A DNA stretch of 64,000 bases from Xanthomonas vesicatoria ATCC 35937 (GCF_001908725.1 NZ_CP018725.1:1798001-1862000), one strand, 5' to 3'; numbered from the stretch's first letter, positions 1 to 9,256 are shown. Notes: generated by a model from the sequence alone, not told the origin. A program made the numbers and translations.

Positions 1-1
1 G

Positions 2-2314
2 CTCAATGGCCCGCTGCGGCTGACCATCGTCGAGCTGGAGCGTGCGCTACTGCATCAGGCCGAACATGCGCGCAATAGCCAGATCCAGGCCGACACCTAT
101 GCGCAGATGCGCGGGCTGCGCGATCACATCGACCGGTTTCCGCAGCTGTTCCTGCAGCACCTGGCGCAGGATCTGGCAACACTGCGCGATCGCCCCAGCC
201 TGGCACCGCCCGCCGAGACAGCCGCCCAGCCGCAGATGCTGACCCTGGTGGAAGACACCGATATCGACCGCGATATCGTGCTCAGTGACATCGCCCGGCG
301 CGAAACCTCGCGCCGTGCCGATGCGCTGCAATTGCTGGCGCAGCGGCTGGCGGTGATCGGCGCGGTGCCGGAGTTCGAGCTGGATGCGTTGCCACTTGGC
401 CCTTACGCGCTTTGCCGGATCGTGCGCGAGTGCGGCCAGACCCTGGGCCTCAACCTGGATGGGCAGCTGGCGCTGTACAAGGTGTTCGAGCACCAGGTGA
501 TGGACCGCCTGGGCGACGTGTACGAGCGCGCCAACGGCTCGCTCGCGCAGGAAGGCATCCTGCCCGGCCTGATCTACCACCCGTATCTGGTCAGACCCAC
601 ACAGGTGCAGACACGTCGCACCCTGCCGGGCAGCGCGATTGCGTCCAATCAGTCTGCACTTTCGGGAACACCCGGCGCTGCGCAACGCAGCGCCCGCCCG
701 GCCACTGCATGGGCCGGCCAATCCGCGCCAACCGCATGGCAGAGCGCGCTGCTCGCTCCGCGCGGCACTTCTGCGGTTGCGCCCACCGCATCGGCAGCCG
801 CGCAATCGGCCCCGCCCGCACTGGACGAGGTGGCGCACGCGCTAGGCGGCTTGATGTCCTCGGCCCGGCAGTCGCAAGCGGTGGGCGGCCCTGCTCCACA
901 TCAGGGCGGCACGCCGGGCAGCCTGGCGCAGGCCGCCGCGGCACAGGCACAGGCGCACGCGCAACCCGCTGGCCCGGCGCCGGCCAGCGTACCCAGGGCA
1001 ATGCTTGGCGAGGCGCTGGCGAGCCTGCAAGGCGCGCTGAGCGCGCTGAGCGCGCAGGCGGCTGCCACGCCGCAGGCCGCCGGCATCGATGCAGTGCAGC
1101 GCCAGGTGCTGGAGCTGTTGCGCGCCGAGCACGGTGCACAGGCCGCGCTGTCGCCGCAGGATAACGACACCTTCGATCTGCTCGGCCTGCTCTACGCGCA
1201 GATGCAGCGCGAGGTGCGCGAGCACACGCCTGCGCAGGCCCTGCTCGCCAAGCTGCAGGTGCCGGTGATTCGCGCCGCATTGGCCGACACGCATTTTTTC
1301 GTGCGCGACCAGCACCCGGTGCGCGAGTTGCTCAATACCGTGGCCGAGTCCGGCGCGGTGTGGCTGGGTGACGACGATGTCGACCCGCAGCTGTTGCACA
1401 AGCTGGGCAGCGCGGTCGACACCATCGTCCACGACTACCAGGGCGACGAGGCGGTGTTCGCCGCCGCCAACGACGACATCCAGGCGCATCTGCGCAACCT
1501 GGCGCGCAAGGCCGAGGTGGCCGAACGCCGGCACGTGGATGCCGCACGCGGCAAGGAACGCCTGGAATCGGCCAAGCAGCAGGCCCAAGCGCGCATCGAA
1601 AAACTCTGTGAAGACAGCGCGCCGCCGCGCTTCGTGCAATCGCTACTGCGCCAGGCGTGGTCGGATGTGCTCACGCTCACCTTGCTGCGGCAAGGCGAAC
1701 AATCGCCCGAATGGGACGAGCGCCAGGCGCTGACCGCGCGCATTGCCGAGGTCACCTGCCGCAGCAAGGGCCTGCCGACCGATATCGCGCTGGGCACCGA
1801 TGTCGAAACCGCATTGCTGCAGGTCGGCTATCACCACGATGAAGCGGCCGCGATCGCGCGGCGTCTGTCCACGCCCGGTGGCGACGATGAACTCACCTCG
1901 CGCACCGAGCTCACTGCCAAACTCAAGGCGCGCGCCCGGCTGGGCGACCAGGGCGACGCCGCCACGCGCAAGCCGGCCACCACGCCGCGCACACCGGACG
2001 AGGAAGCCTGCTACGTGCAGCTGCGTAGCCTGCCCTTCGGCACCTGGTTCGAGTTCGTGATCAATCAACAAGGCGATCTGCGCCGGCAACGCCTGTCCTG
2101 GTACAGCCCGATGACCGGCAATGCGTTGTTCGTCAATCAGCGCGGCCAAAAGCTCGGCGAGCAATCGCTCGATGGCCTGGCGCGGCTGATGGCCAGCGGC
2201 CAGGCGCGCTTGCTGGTAGAAGAAAAATCGCGGCTGATCGACCGCGCCTGGCATGCCACCGTGCGTACGCTGCGCAGCCTGGCCGGCCACTCCCCCGTTG
2301 AGGCATCGACATGA
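2..2314 (+). CDS. DUF1631 family protein (5' end outside window)
   Basis: The reading frame is open from base 2, so the gene begins upstream of the window; the first internal ATG (107) is not the start. The protein is acidic and Ala/Gln rich, with a central Ala/Pro-rich low-complexity stretch (bases 600-1010) between two helical regions. The C-terminal half (PVIRAALADTHFF, HPVRELLNTVAESG, FEFVINQQGDLRRQRLSWYSP) resembles DUF1631 proteins of gammaproteobacteria, whose function is unknown and which are sometimes mislabelled thymidine phosphorylase. The C-terminal part has a PilZ-like look (RRQRLSWYSPMTG...LFVN). Its stop overlaps the start of the downstream PilZ gene by 4 bases, so the two are probably translationally coupled; this would fit a cyclic-di-GMP or surface-behaviour role, but that is inference. 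Confidence 0.7.
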   Translation, partial: LNGPLRLTIVELERALLHQAEHARNSQIQADTYAQMRGLRDHIDRFPQLFLQHLAQDLATLRDRPSLAPPAETAAQPQMLTLVEDTDIDRDIVLSDIARRETSRRADALQLLAQRLAVIGAVPEFELDALPLGPYALCRIVRECGQTLGLNLDGQLALYKVFEHQVMDRLGDVYERANGSLAQEGILPGLIYHPYLVRPTQVQTRRTLPGSAIASNQSALSGTPGAAQRSARPATAWAGQSAPTAWQSALLAPRGTSAVAPTASAAAQSAPPALDEVAHALGGLMSSARQSQAVGGPAPHQGGTPGSLAQAAAAQAQAHAQPAGPAPASVPRAMLGEALASLQGALSALSAQAAATPQAAGIDAVQRQVLELLRAEHGAQAALSPQDNDTFDLLGLLYAQMQREVREHTPAQALLAKLQVPVIRAALADTHFFVRDQHPVRELLNTVAESGAVWLGDDDVDPQLLHKLGSAVDTIVHDYQGDEAVFAAANDDIQAHLRNLARKAEVAERRHVDAARGKERLESAKQQAQARIEKLCEDSAPPRFVQSLLRQAWSDVLTLTLLRQGEQSPEWDERQALTARIAEVTCRSKGLPTDIALGTDVETALLQVGYHHDEAAAIARRLSTPGGDDELTSRTELTAKLKARARLGDQGDAATRKPATTPRTPDEEACYVQLRSLPFGTWFEFVINQQGDLRRQRLSWYSPMTGNALFVNQRGQKLGEQSLDGLARLMASGQARLLVEEKSRLIDRAWHATVRTLRSLAGHSPVEAST

Positions 2315-2658
2315 TCCAGGAGACCCGTCGCGCCCCGCGCCGCCAGCCCAGCGACATGGTGCCGGTGGTCGACATGCTTAGCGAAGCGCAGATCGGCCGG
2401 GTCGGCAACGTCTCCGAAACCGGCATGCTGCTGCTGGCCTCAGTTCCGTTGCACGACGACGCGCTGTACCAGCTGCGTTTCAGCCTGCCCGAGCGCATCG
2501 GCCGTGCCACCGAAATCGATGTCGGCGTGCACTTGTTGTGGTCCGAAGCGGCGCATGCGCCCGGCCAGGCCTGGGCCGGCTTTCGTTTCCTGAGCATGTC
2601 CGAGCCGCATCGCCTGCGCCTGCGCGCCTGGATCGCCGAAGAACACATGGTCGGCTGA
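2311..2658 (+). CDS. PilZ domain protein
   Basis: A 115-residue single-domain protein. The N-terminus has an arginine-rich segment (RRAPRRQPSD) matching the RxxxR half of the PilZ c-di-GMP motif. It is followed by NVSETGMLL, matching the (D/N)xSxxG half about 30 residues later. The rest reads as a beta-barrel (LRFSLPERIG, VGVHLLWSE, WAGFRFLSM). PilZ proteins bind c-di-GMP and control motility, adhesion and virulence in Xanthomonas. The start ATG lies inside the end of the upstream DUF1631 gene (ATGA overlap). The target is unknown. Confidence 0.8.
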   Translation: MIQETRRAPRRQPSDMVPVVDMLSEAQIGRVGNVSETGMLLLASVPLHDDALYQLRFSLPERIGRATEIDVGVHLLWSEAAHAPGQAWAGFRFLSMSEPHRLRLRAWIAEEHMVG

Positions 2659-2718
2659 CCGATTCACAAGCTTTGCGGCAGACTTGCGGCCTGCCTTGCA
2701 TCGCCGATCGAGTTCCAC

Positions 2719-4044
2719 ATGACCCAGCCTTCCATGAGCCGCCTGTACTCCGACCACCTGCGTACGCTCAGCGCGCGCGCCGATGAAGCGTTGCAGCGCG
2801 GCGGCTTCGATCACCTGGTGGTGCCCAGCGGCACCACGCATTACCAGCTGTTCGACGACCGCGATTACCCGTACGCGGTCAACCCGCAGTTCAAGACCTG
2901 GGTACCGCTGACGCACACCCCGAACAGCTGGCTGATCTACACCCCGGGCCAGCGCCCGACGGTAATTTTCTATCAGCCGTTCGACTACTGGCACGTGGTA
3001 CCCGACGCCCCCAGCGGCTGGTGGGTGGAGCACTGCGATATCCACATCATCCGCACTCCGGACGAGGCATTGAAGCTGCTGCCCGCGCGTAGCGAACGCT
3101 GCGCCATCTTAGGCGAGGTGCAAAGCGCGCTGGGCGCCTATGTGCCGAACAACCCGCAGCCGGTGATCGATTACATGGACTATCAGCGCGCCTTCAAGAC
3201 GCCGTACGAACTGGCGCTGATGCGCCTCGCCCAGCAATTGGCGGTGCGTGGGCACCGCGCGGCCGAAGCGGCGTTTCGCGCCGGCCAGAGCGAATTCGGC
3301 ATCCATATGGCCTACTGCGCGGCGGTGGGCCAGGACGCCAACGCGCTGCCGTACGGCAACATCATCGCGCTCAACGAGCATGGCGCGGTGCTGCATTACA
3401 CAGAGCTGGGCCAACACGCGCCGCAACCGCTGCGCAGCTTTCTGATCGACGCCGGTGCATCGGCGCAGGGGTATGCAAGCGACATCACCCGCACCTACGC
3501 CGCCGACACCGGCAGCGAATTTCAGGCGCTGATCGACGCCGTCGATGCCGCCCAAGTGCGCATGGGCCAGAGCGTGCGCGCCGGGGTGGATTACAAGCAG
3601 CTGCATCTCGACGCGCATCTGGCCCTGATGGGGATCCTCAAGGAGTTCGGCATCCTCACCGTGTCGGCCGAAGCCGCATTGGCCACCGGCGTCAGCGCCG
3701 CGTTCTTCCCGCATGGCCTGGGTCACCTGATCGGCCTGCAGGTGCACGACGTGGCCGGGTTCGCCGCCAGCGACCGCGGCGGCCACATCGAACGCCCGGC
3801 CGGCCACCCGTACCTGCGTCTGACCCGCGTCCTGGAGCCCGGCATGGTGGTGACCATCGAGCCGGGCGTGTACTTCATCGACATGCTGCTGGACGAGGTC
3901 AAGAAAAACGGACACGCCGCCAGCGTCGACTGGCAGCGCGTGGAGCAGTTCAAGCCCTACGGCGGCATCCGCATCGAAGACGAAGTGGTGTGCACCGATG
4001 ACGCACCGGAAAACCTGACCCGCCCGGTCTTTGCCGCACCCTGA
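2719..4044 (+). CDS. pepQ: Xaa-Pro dipeptidase (M24B peptidase)
   Basis: A 441-residue M24 metallopeptidase expected to cleave Xaa-Pro dipeptides in the cytoplasm. The five-ligand metal site can be followed: DAGASAQGYASDITRTY (two Asp), HGLGHLIGLQVHD (His), IEPGVYF (Glu) and GGIRIEDEVV (Glu). Length fits the prolidase PepQ family. ATG 2719 is followed by a second in-frame ATG at 2734; either could be used. Monocistronic in appearance, 60 bp after the PilZ gene. A second M24 enzyme, pepP, lies less than 1 kb downstream on the other strand. Confidence 0.88.
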   Translation: MTQPSMSRLYSDHLRTLSARADEALQRGGFDHLVVPSGTTHYQLFDDRDYPYAVNPQFKTWVPLTHTPNSWLIYTPGQRPTVIFYQPFDYWHVVPDAPSGWWVEHCDIHIIRTPDEALKLLPARSERCAILGEVQSALGAYVPNNPQPVIDYMDYQRAFKTPYELALMRLAQQLAVRGHRAAEAAFRAGQSEFGIHMAYCAAVGQDANALPYGNIIALNEHGAVLHYTELGQHAPQPLRSFLIDAGASAQGYASDITRTYAADTGSEFQALIDAVDAAQVRMGQSVRAGVDYKQLHLDAHLALMGILKEFGILTVSAEAALATGVSAAFFPHGLGHLIGLQVHDVAGFAASDRGGHIERPAGHPYLRLTRVLEPGMVVTIEPGVYFIDMLLDEVKKNGHAASVDWQRVEQFKPYGGIRIEDEVVCTDDAPENLTRPVFAAP

Positions 4045-4072
4045 TTTGCACAGCACAGCACGGAGCATCGCC

Positions 4073-4471
4073 ATGAACGACCCACGCCAGACCTCGCACC
4101 CCGACCACCCGATGTACCAGCAGATCGAACGCGGCGTGCATGCGATCGACGCCGCGCACGGACGCGCGCCCGACCAGACCAGTGCGCGATTGACCGCTGC
4201 CTTGTTGCCATTGGCCAAAGAAGGCGGGTTGTCGCGCGTGGATCACGTATTGATGAGCGAAGCGAACAAGACCGGCGTGCACGGCGGCGAAAACGTGTTC
4301 GTAGTGCAGGGCGACCCCGCCAACCCGGCACATCTGCGCGCGCACATGAAAACCGAGCACGCATTGGCCACGCCCGAAGAACAGTCCTTCGCGCGCGTGC
4401 AGCAGATCGCCGCACCTGGCGAGGTGATGCAACAGCCCGAGCGCACGCAGACCCCGCAGCTGGGGCAATGA
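4073..4471 (+). CDS. Stand-alone XVIPCD-like protein (type IV effector recruitment domain)
   Basis: A 132-residue protein. ATG 4073 was chosen because it follows an SD-like CACGGAG. It is almost entirely one domain resembling the XVIPCD, the C-terminal domain by which Xanthomonas type IV effectors are recruited by VirD4. The match rests on the order HPMYQQIERGVHAID, then RLTAALLPLAKEGGLSRVDHV, then ENVFVVQG, and finally TEHALATPEEQSF, followed by a Gln-rich tail. No toxin domain precedes it, unlike the usual X-Tfe effectors, and no immunity gene or T4SS gene is nearby. It could be a decayed effector tail, an adaptor, or a small effector. Domain assignment is from remembered motifs, not a search. 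Confidence 0.65.
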   Translation: MNDPRQTSHPDHPMYQQIERGVHAIDAAHGRAPDQTSARLTAALLPLAKEGGLSRVDHVLMSEANKTGVHGGENVFVVQGDPANPAHLRAHMKTEHALATPEEQSFARVQQIAAPGEVMQQPERTQTPQLGQ

Positions 4472-4554
4472 AATCGGCGGCGCGTCATGCTTGCGGTGCG
4501 CCATCGACCGCACACGCCCTGCCTGGACGCGCGCTTGGCGCAAAGCATCAATAG

Positions 4555-4756
4555 GAGCTCACACAAGGTAGCGAGCAGCCGTCAGGTGGGTGAAGACGGC
4601 GTACTCACAACCGCATTGCTGGTGTTGATCTTTGTCTGGCTGGCGACCGACAGCCGCCGGCAAGCTTTCGCCGACCGATAATGTGGGAGGGAGTACATGT
4701 CACGGACCACTGGGCGCGCGCGCCTGGCTGCTGCACAGCAGTTTTATGAGCTGCTC
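4555..4756. repeat. Copy 1 of a MITE-like imperfect palindromic repeat
   Basis: The left edge (GAGCTCACACAAGGTAGCGA, then GTCAGGTGGGTG) and right edge (CGCGCCTGGCTGCTG, then GTTTTATGAGCTGCTC) match the edges of three other copies in the window (15527, 18612, 44455). The two ends are roughly complementary, so the transcript could form one long hairpin. This copy is longest because its centre is expanded. It fills most of the gap between the XVIPCD gene and pepP. Confidence 0.55.
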
Positions 4757-4905
4757 TACATGCATTTCGCATCTTGAGCGCCTTGGGCAGTTGCGCCGGC
4801 CCACCAGCCGCTTGCGCTGATGCATCGCCATGCCAAGCCTCAACATCCCTGTGAAGGGGCTGACGGCCAGGTGGCAGGCGCTTCTGACGATCGATCCGTC
4901 AGCAA

Positions 4906-6237
4906 TTACAAACGAACGCCAGCCATCTCCGTTTCGATGTCATCGGCGCTGCGCGCCAACGCATCGGTGAGCACACGATGGCCATCGGCAGTGATCAGCA
5001 CATCGTCTTCGGTGCGGATACCGATGCCGCGCCACTTGGCGTCCACGCTCGTATCGTCGGCCGAGACATATAGCCCCGGTTCGATGGTGAACACCATGCC
5101 AGGCTCCAGCAACCGTGAGTCGCCGGCCAAGCGGTAATCGCCGACGTCGTGGACGTCCAGGCCCAGCCAATGCCCGGTCTTGTGCCGATAGAAGCGCTTG
5201 TACTGCTCCTCGGCGATATTGCGCTCCAGCTTGCCCTTGAGCAGACCCAGGCGCAGCAGCCCCTCGGTCAGGGTTTGCACCGCAGCCAGATGGCCGGCCT
5301 CGTACGCTACGCCGGGGCGTGCCTGCGCGAGCGCAGCCGCCTGCGCGGCGCCGACCAAGTCGTGCAGCGCGCGCTGCGCGGGCGTGAAGCGGCCATTGAC
5401 CGGAAAGGTGCGGGTAATGTCGGCCGCATAGCCGCGGTATTCGGCCCCGGCATCGATCAGCACCAGCTCGCCGTCGCGGCTGCGCGCGTTGTTGGCGCGG
5501 TAGTGCAGCACACAGGCGTTGCTGCCGGTGCCGACGATGCTGCCATACGCCGGCCACGCATCGGCGGCGCGGAATTCGCGCTCCACCTCGGCCTGCAGTG
5601 CGTATTCGTGCATGCCCGGGCGCGCCAGACGCATCGCCGCACGATGCGCGCGCACGCTGATGTCGGCGGCCTGCTGCATCAAGGCGATTTCGTCGCGCGA
5701 TTTGAACAGGCGCTGCTCGTGCAGCAGATGCCCCAGCTCCAGAAATTCGTGCGGCGGCTGCGCGCCGTGGCGCACCTGCTCGCGCACGCGCTTGAGCCAG
5801 CCGATCAGCTTGAGATCGAAATCGACATCGCGCCCGAAGTGGTAGTACACACGGCTCCGGCCTTCGAGCAGACCCGGCAGGATCTCGTCCACATCGTCGA
5901 TGGGATAGGCATCGTCCATGCCATAGCGCTCCACCGCCCCTTCCTGGCCTTCGCGCGGGCCGTCCCAGGCTTCGCGCTCGGCATCGCGCTCGCGGCAGAA
6001 CAGGATCGCTTCGCCATGCTTGCGCCCGGGCACCAGCACCAGTACCGCCTCCGGCTCGGGAAACCCGCTCAGATACCAGAAGTCCGAATCCTGCCGATAC
6101 GGGTAATGGGTGTCGTGGCTGCGGATGCGCTCCGGCGCAGCGGGCAGGATCAGGATGGCCTGCTCGCCAGCCATCTGCATGAGCTGCTTGCGCCGGCGCG
6201 CGTATTCGGCCGCGCCGATCCCGGTGAGCTTTTTCAT
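4906..6237 (-). CDS. pepP: Xaa-Pro aminopeptidase P (M24B)
   Basis: A 443-residue aminopeptidase P, which removes N-terminal residues preceding proline. Metal ligands are visible in DAGAEYRGYAADITRTFPV, HKTGHWLGLDVHDVG, IEPGLYV and GIRTEDDVL. The N-terminal RRRKQLM and DSDFWYLSGFPEPEAVLVL are typical of the AMP_N domain. Length matches E. coli PepP (about 440). It lies 13 bp downstream of the YgfB-family gene, the same ygfB-pepP pairing seen in enterobacteria, so one transcript is likely. Confidence 0.92.
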   Translation of the reverse strand: MKKLTGIGAAEYARRRKQLMQMAGEQAILILPAAPERIRSHDTHYPYRQDSDFWYLSGFPEPEAVLVLVPGRKHGEAILFCRERDAEREAWDGPREGQEGAVERYGMDDAYPIDDVDEILPGLLEGRSRVYYHFGRDVDFDLKLIGWLKRVREQVRHGAQPPHEFLELGHLLHEQRLFKSRDEIALMQQAADISVRAHRAAMRLARPGMHEYALQAEVEREFRAADAWPAYGSIVGTGSNACVLHYRANNARSRDGELVLIDAGAEYRGYAADITRTFPVNGRFTPAQRALHDLVGAAQAAALAQARPGVAYEAGHLAAVQTLTEGLLRLGLLKGKLERNIAEEQYKRFYRHKTGHWLGLDVHDVGDYRLAGDSRLLEPGMVFTIEPGLYVSADDTSVDAKWRGIGIRTEDDVLITADGHRVLTDALARSADDIETEMAGVRL

Positions 6238-6250
6238 CGTGGTGCGACGA

Positions 6251-6793
6251 TCAGTTCAAGCGTTGACGGAAACGCGGCCCCATCACGCAGTCGCCATGCA
6301 GCAACAGCACTGCCACGCGCACGAATTCTTCAATTTCGGCCAGCGCGGTGTCGTCTTCTTCACCGGCATCAAAATCGTCACTGGATGCCTGCGCCAGACG
6401 CGCCAGATCCTGCAACGCTTCGTCGCCCTCTTCACTCAGCGCCTGGCGCTGCTGCGCTGCCAGGCCGAAACCGCCCAGAAACGCGCGGCACCAGTCGAAC
6501 AAGGCGTCGGTGCGCGCCGGCAACGGGGCGCCGTCTTCGACCAGCAGCAGCTCGAAGGCGAAATCGCGATCTTCCAGCTGGGCCACCGTCGCCTGGCGCA
6601 TCTGGTCCAGCGCGCCGCCCTGCTTTGGCGCCACCTGGGACGTATCGGCCAGGATGCGCGCAAGCCAGTCGCCGCTGTCGGCACCACCGCCGGACAGCCA
6701 TCCGCATAACCCGCCGTGCAACTCCGCCGCAGAGGACGCCAGCGCGAGCTGACGACTTTCAGTTTGCACAGCGGTTACGTCAGGCAGATCCAT
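6251..6793 (-). CDS. YgfB/YecA (UPF0149) family protein
   Basis: A 180-residue helical acidic protein beginning [10 protein letters not shown]. Features typical of UPF0149 proteins are [13 protein letters not shown] near residue 23, [13 protein letters not shown] near 102 and [14 protein letters not shown] near the C-terminus. Its function is unclear; in Pseudomonas the homologue YgfB dampens expression of some cell-wall amidase genes. It sits directly upstream of pepP in the conserved ygfB-pepP arrangement. Confidence 0.85.
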   Translation of the reverse strand: MDLPDVTAVQTESRQLALASSAAELHGGLCGWLSGGGADSGDWLARILADTSQVAPKQGGALDQMRQATVAQLEDRDFAFELLLVEDGAPLPARTDALFDWCRAFLGGFGLAAQQRQALSEEGDEALQDLARLAQASSDDFDAGEEDDTALAEIEEFVRVAVLLLHGDCVMGPRFRQRLN

Positions 6794-7030
6794 CGAGTCA
6801 TCCAGGCTAAGAGCAGAAGGTGCCCGAGCACGCCGGGCGATTTGACTTCCCAGTGTACCAAGGCACCCGGCATCGGACCTCTACCACGACGTTCCATGCA
6901 GCGTTCCACGAGCCAAGCGCCGGGCCGGCTCGACCCGGCTCAAGGCCTGTGCTGGCTTGGCCTGAAGGCGCGCAAGCCGGCGCTCGTCCGGCGCTTGACC
7001 GCCACGCGCACGCGCCCCTATCGTGAGTGC

Positions 7031-7252
7031 ATGGACAACGCCGCCGCCCTCGCCCAGATCCGCGCACTTGCCGCCCGCGTGGAGGCGCTGGTCGAGCGGA
7101 CTCAACGATTGACCGACGAGAACCGCAGTCTGCGGCATCAGCAGGAGCAGCTGATCGGCGAGCGGTCGCAGTTGCTGACCAAAAACGAACAGGCGCGCTC
7201 ACGCGTGGAAGCAATGATCACGCGGTTGAAGTCACTGGAGCAGCACACGTGA
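7031..7252 (+). CDS. Small coiled-coil protein (TIGR02449 type, ZapB-like)
   Basis: 73 residues, almost all heptad-repeat coiled coil (ALAARVEALVERTQRLTDEN, then SQLLTKNEQARSRVEAMITR). ATG 7031 is the only sensible start. The stop codon overlaps the GTG start of zapA (GTGA). The family always precedes zapA in gammaproteobacteria and looks like ZapB, which bridges ZapA to MatP. A role in Z-ring organisation is inferred from this neighbourhood. Confidence 0.75.
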   Translation: MDNAAALAQIRALAARVEALVERTQRLTDENRSLRHQQEQLIGERSQLLTKNEQARSRVEAMITRLKSLEQHT

Positions 7253-7548
7253 GCAGCAACGAACCGGTCAGCGTGCGTATTCTGGATCGTGAATACACGG
7301 TTGGCGTCACCGCGGACGAGCGCGAGAGCCTCACCGCCGCTGCGCGGCTGCTGGATCTGCGCATGCGCGAGATCCGCGGCAGCAACCGCATGGCAGCGGT
7401 GGATCGCGTCGCGGTGCTGGCCGCGCTCAATCTTGCGCACGAGCTGCAGCAGTTGCGCGATCAGCAGGCGCTTTACGATCGCGAACTGGCCAACACGCTC
7501 GACACCTTGAATCGCCGTCTGGACAGCGTTGCCGACACGCCACGTTGA
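7249..7548 (+). CDS. zapA: Cell division protein ZapA
   Basis: 99 residues from a GTG start overlapping the upstream gene by 4 bases. The N-terminal VSVRILDREYTVGVTADERE plus LTAAARLLDLRMREIRG is the ZapA globular head, and the C-terminal LNLAHELQQLRDQQALYDRE is its coiled coil. ZapA binds and bundles FtsZ protofilaments at midcell. The 6S RNA gene and fau follow, as in most gammaproteobacteria. Confidence 0.88.
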   Translation: MSSNEPVSVRILDREYTVGVTADERESLTAAARLLDLRMREIRGSNRMAAVDRVAVLAALNLAHELQQLRDQQALYDRELANTLDTLNRRLDSVADTPR

Positions 7549-7631
7549 GGCGTACGTCGCACTGCCGTCGCAAAGATGAACTCTGCAGCGCACTCGCCGA
7601 CGAATGGGCTAGCCATCGCGCAGCAGAGGTC

Positions 7632-7637
7632 TATAAT
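7632..7637 (+). promoter_or_regulatory. -10 box of the 6S RNA promoter
   Basis: A perfect TATAAT placed 6 bases before the predicted 5' end of 6S RNA. No good -35 hexamer is evident at the expected distance. Confidence 0.6.
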
Positions 7638-7643
7638 TCGCAT

Positions 7644-7828
7644 GCGTTCTCTGCTGTAAACGACAGCGTGCAAAACATTCGCCTTGTCCCTTAATTACGA
7701 CCACGGGGGCGCGACGAAGCCGGGAGTGCAAGTCCGCCTTGCAGCGGGAAGCCCGATGGCCTCACAACGTCCCCACTTGAACCCCGGGTTCAAGGTCGTT
7801 TCGCCCGCATCGTCACGGCGGAGAATGC
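7644..7828 (+). ncRNA. ssrS: 6S RNA
   Basis: About 185 nt between zapA and fau, the conserved ssrS locus. The two ends pair over 11 bases (GCGTTCTCTGC with GCGGAGAATGC). The 3' arm CACTTGAACCCCGGGTTCAAGG closely matches the corresponding segment of E. coli 6S RNA. 6S RNA mimics an open promoter and sequesters sigma-70 RNA polymerase in stationary phase. Ends are set by the closing helix and the TATAAT box, so they may be off by a few bases. Confidence 0.85.
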
Positions 7829-7834
7829 AAATCT

Positions 7835-7865
7835 GAAACGGCGCCTTCGGGCGTCGTTTCTTTTT
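7835..7865 (+). terminator. Rho-independent terminator after 6S RNA
   Basis: GAAACGGCGCC-TTCG-GGCGTCGTTTC hairpin followed by TTTTT. It is located 6 nt past the 6S closing stem. Confidence 0.85.
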
Positions 7866-8104
7866 GTGCGTCCGCTGATTGTCTTTTCGTACGTCCATCG
7901 CCTGCAGCATGAGCATGATCTTGCGGTATTGCTGCGATGTGCGTTCGCACGCCATCCGCGCTTGCACAGTGACGTCTTGGCGCGTTCAAAAAACGCAGCT
8001 TGCAGCAGACACGGCACACCGCCAGCGCGCCCTTCCACACGCCCCGCTAGGCAGCTGGACGCCGGCCACCGACAATGTGCCTCCCTCACCGCTGCGAGAC
8101 ACCG

Positions 8105-8695
8105 ATGACCAAGGACCGAGAGGTATTGCGCCAACAGCTGCGCGCGCAGCGGCGCAGCCTGCCGGCCGCGCAGCGCCTGGCCGCAGCCGATGCCTTGTCG
8201 GAGCGCTTGCTGGCGCTGCCGTTTGCGCCGCAAAGCGGCGCGGTGGCCGGGTATTGGGCGATGGATGGCGAGATCGCGTTGCATCGCTGGCAATTGAGCC
8301 TGCCAGCCGGAGTGCGGTATTGCCTGCCGGTGCTGGACGGCCGCGTATTGCGCTTTGCGCCATGGCGACCGGGCCAGGGCCTGGTCAGCAATCGCTACGG
8401 CATTCCCGAGCCGGACGTGGCGCGTGCCGACACGCTTGCGCCAGAAGACATGGCGCTGGTGGTCACCCCACTCACCGGTTTCGACGCCACGTGTCGGCGG
8501 CTGGGCATGGGGGGCGGCTGGTATGATCGCAGCTTCGCGTTCCGGCATCGCCAGGCGCCGCCACCCTGGCTGGTCGGCGTCGGCTTCGCTGCGCAGCAGG
8601 TGCCTGCCTTGCCGACCGAATCCTGGGACGTGGCGGTGGACGCCATCTGCACCGAACACGCCACTTTCCTGAAAGACGACACCCTCTCTGCATGA
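8105..8695 (+). CDS. fau: 5-formyltetrahydrofolate cyclo-ligase
   Basis: 196 residues from ATG 8105. An in-frame upstream start at 8075 would add ten unlikely residues. The family converts 5-formyl-THF to 5,10-methenyl-THF using ATP. Visible hallmarks are LRQQLRAQRRSLPA at the N-terminus and the glycine-rich GMGGGWYDRSFA loop that binds ATP, with LVGVGFAAQQ near the end. Follows 6S RNA, as ygfA does in E. coli. Overlaps the downstream EVE gene by 4 bases. Confidence 0.9.
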   Translation: MTKDREVLRQQLRAQRRSLPAAQRLAAADALSERLLALPFAPQSGAVAGYWAMDGEIALHRWQLSLPAGVRYCLPVLDGRVLRFAPWRPGQGLVSNRYGIPEPDVARADTLAPEDMALVVTPLTGFDATCRRLGMGGGWYDRSFAFRHRQAPPPWLVGVGFAAQQVPALPTESWDVAVDAICTEHATFLKDDTLSA

Positions 8696-9162
8696 CTGCC
8701 CGCAAGCGCTACTGGTTGATGAAGTCCGAGCCGGACACGTTTTCCATCGATGATCTGGAGCGTGTCGGTACCGAGCCGTGGAACGGCGTGCGTAACTATC
8801 AGGCGCGCAATTTCATGCGCGACGGCATGCACGTCGGCGATGGCGTGTTTTTCTATCACTCCAACTGCAAGGTGCCCGGCATCGTCGGCATCGCCAAGGT
8901 GGCGAGCGCGGCGTATCCGGACGACACCCAGTTCGACCCCAAGTCCGATTACCACGACCCCAAGGCCAGCCGCGAAGACCCGCGCTGGATGCTGGTGGAC
9001 GTGGCGTTCGAGCGCAAACTCACACGCACGATTTCGCTGGATGAGATCAAGCAGCACGCCGATGCGCTGGGCGAAGGCTTCCCACTGATCGCACGCGGCA
9101 ACCGGCTGTCGATCCTGCCGGTGACCGCCGCGCAGTGGAAGCTGCTTTTAGCGCTGGAATAG
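8692..9162 (+). CDS. EVE domain protein
   Basis: 156 residues, a single EVE domain: YWLMKSEPDTFSIDDLE, WNGVRNYQARNFMRDGMHVGD, FYHSNCKVPGIVGIAKV and PRWMLVDVAF. EVE domains are related to PUA and YTH folds and bind modified bases. The bacterial single-domain form has no settled role. Start ATG 8692 overlaps the end of fau, so it is probably co-transcribed with it. Confidence 0.88.
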   Translation: MTARKRYWLMKSEPDTFSIDDLERVGTEPWNGVRNYQARNFMRDGMHVGDGVFFYHSNCKVPGIVGIAKVASAAYPDDTQFDPKSDYHDPKASREDPRWMLVDVAFERKLTRTISLDEIKQHADALGEGFPLIARGNRLSILPVTAAQWKLLLALE

Positions 9163-9256
9163 CCGGGATTGGGCATGGGAGATTGGCCCACTGCCCGCCC
9201 GCATTGCATCGCCTTGACGAATCCCGACTCCCCACCACCCATCCCGAGCTCCTACC

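Noticed and set aside
5149..6810. 553-codon plus-strand frame opposite pepP
   Set aside because: It is antisense to pepP and the YgfB gene, which have clear family motifs; high GC makes such shadow frames common here.
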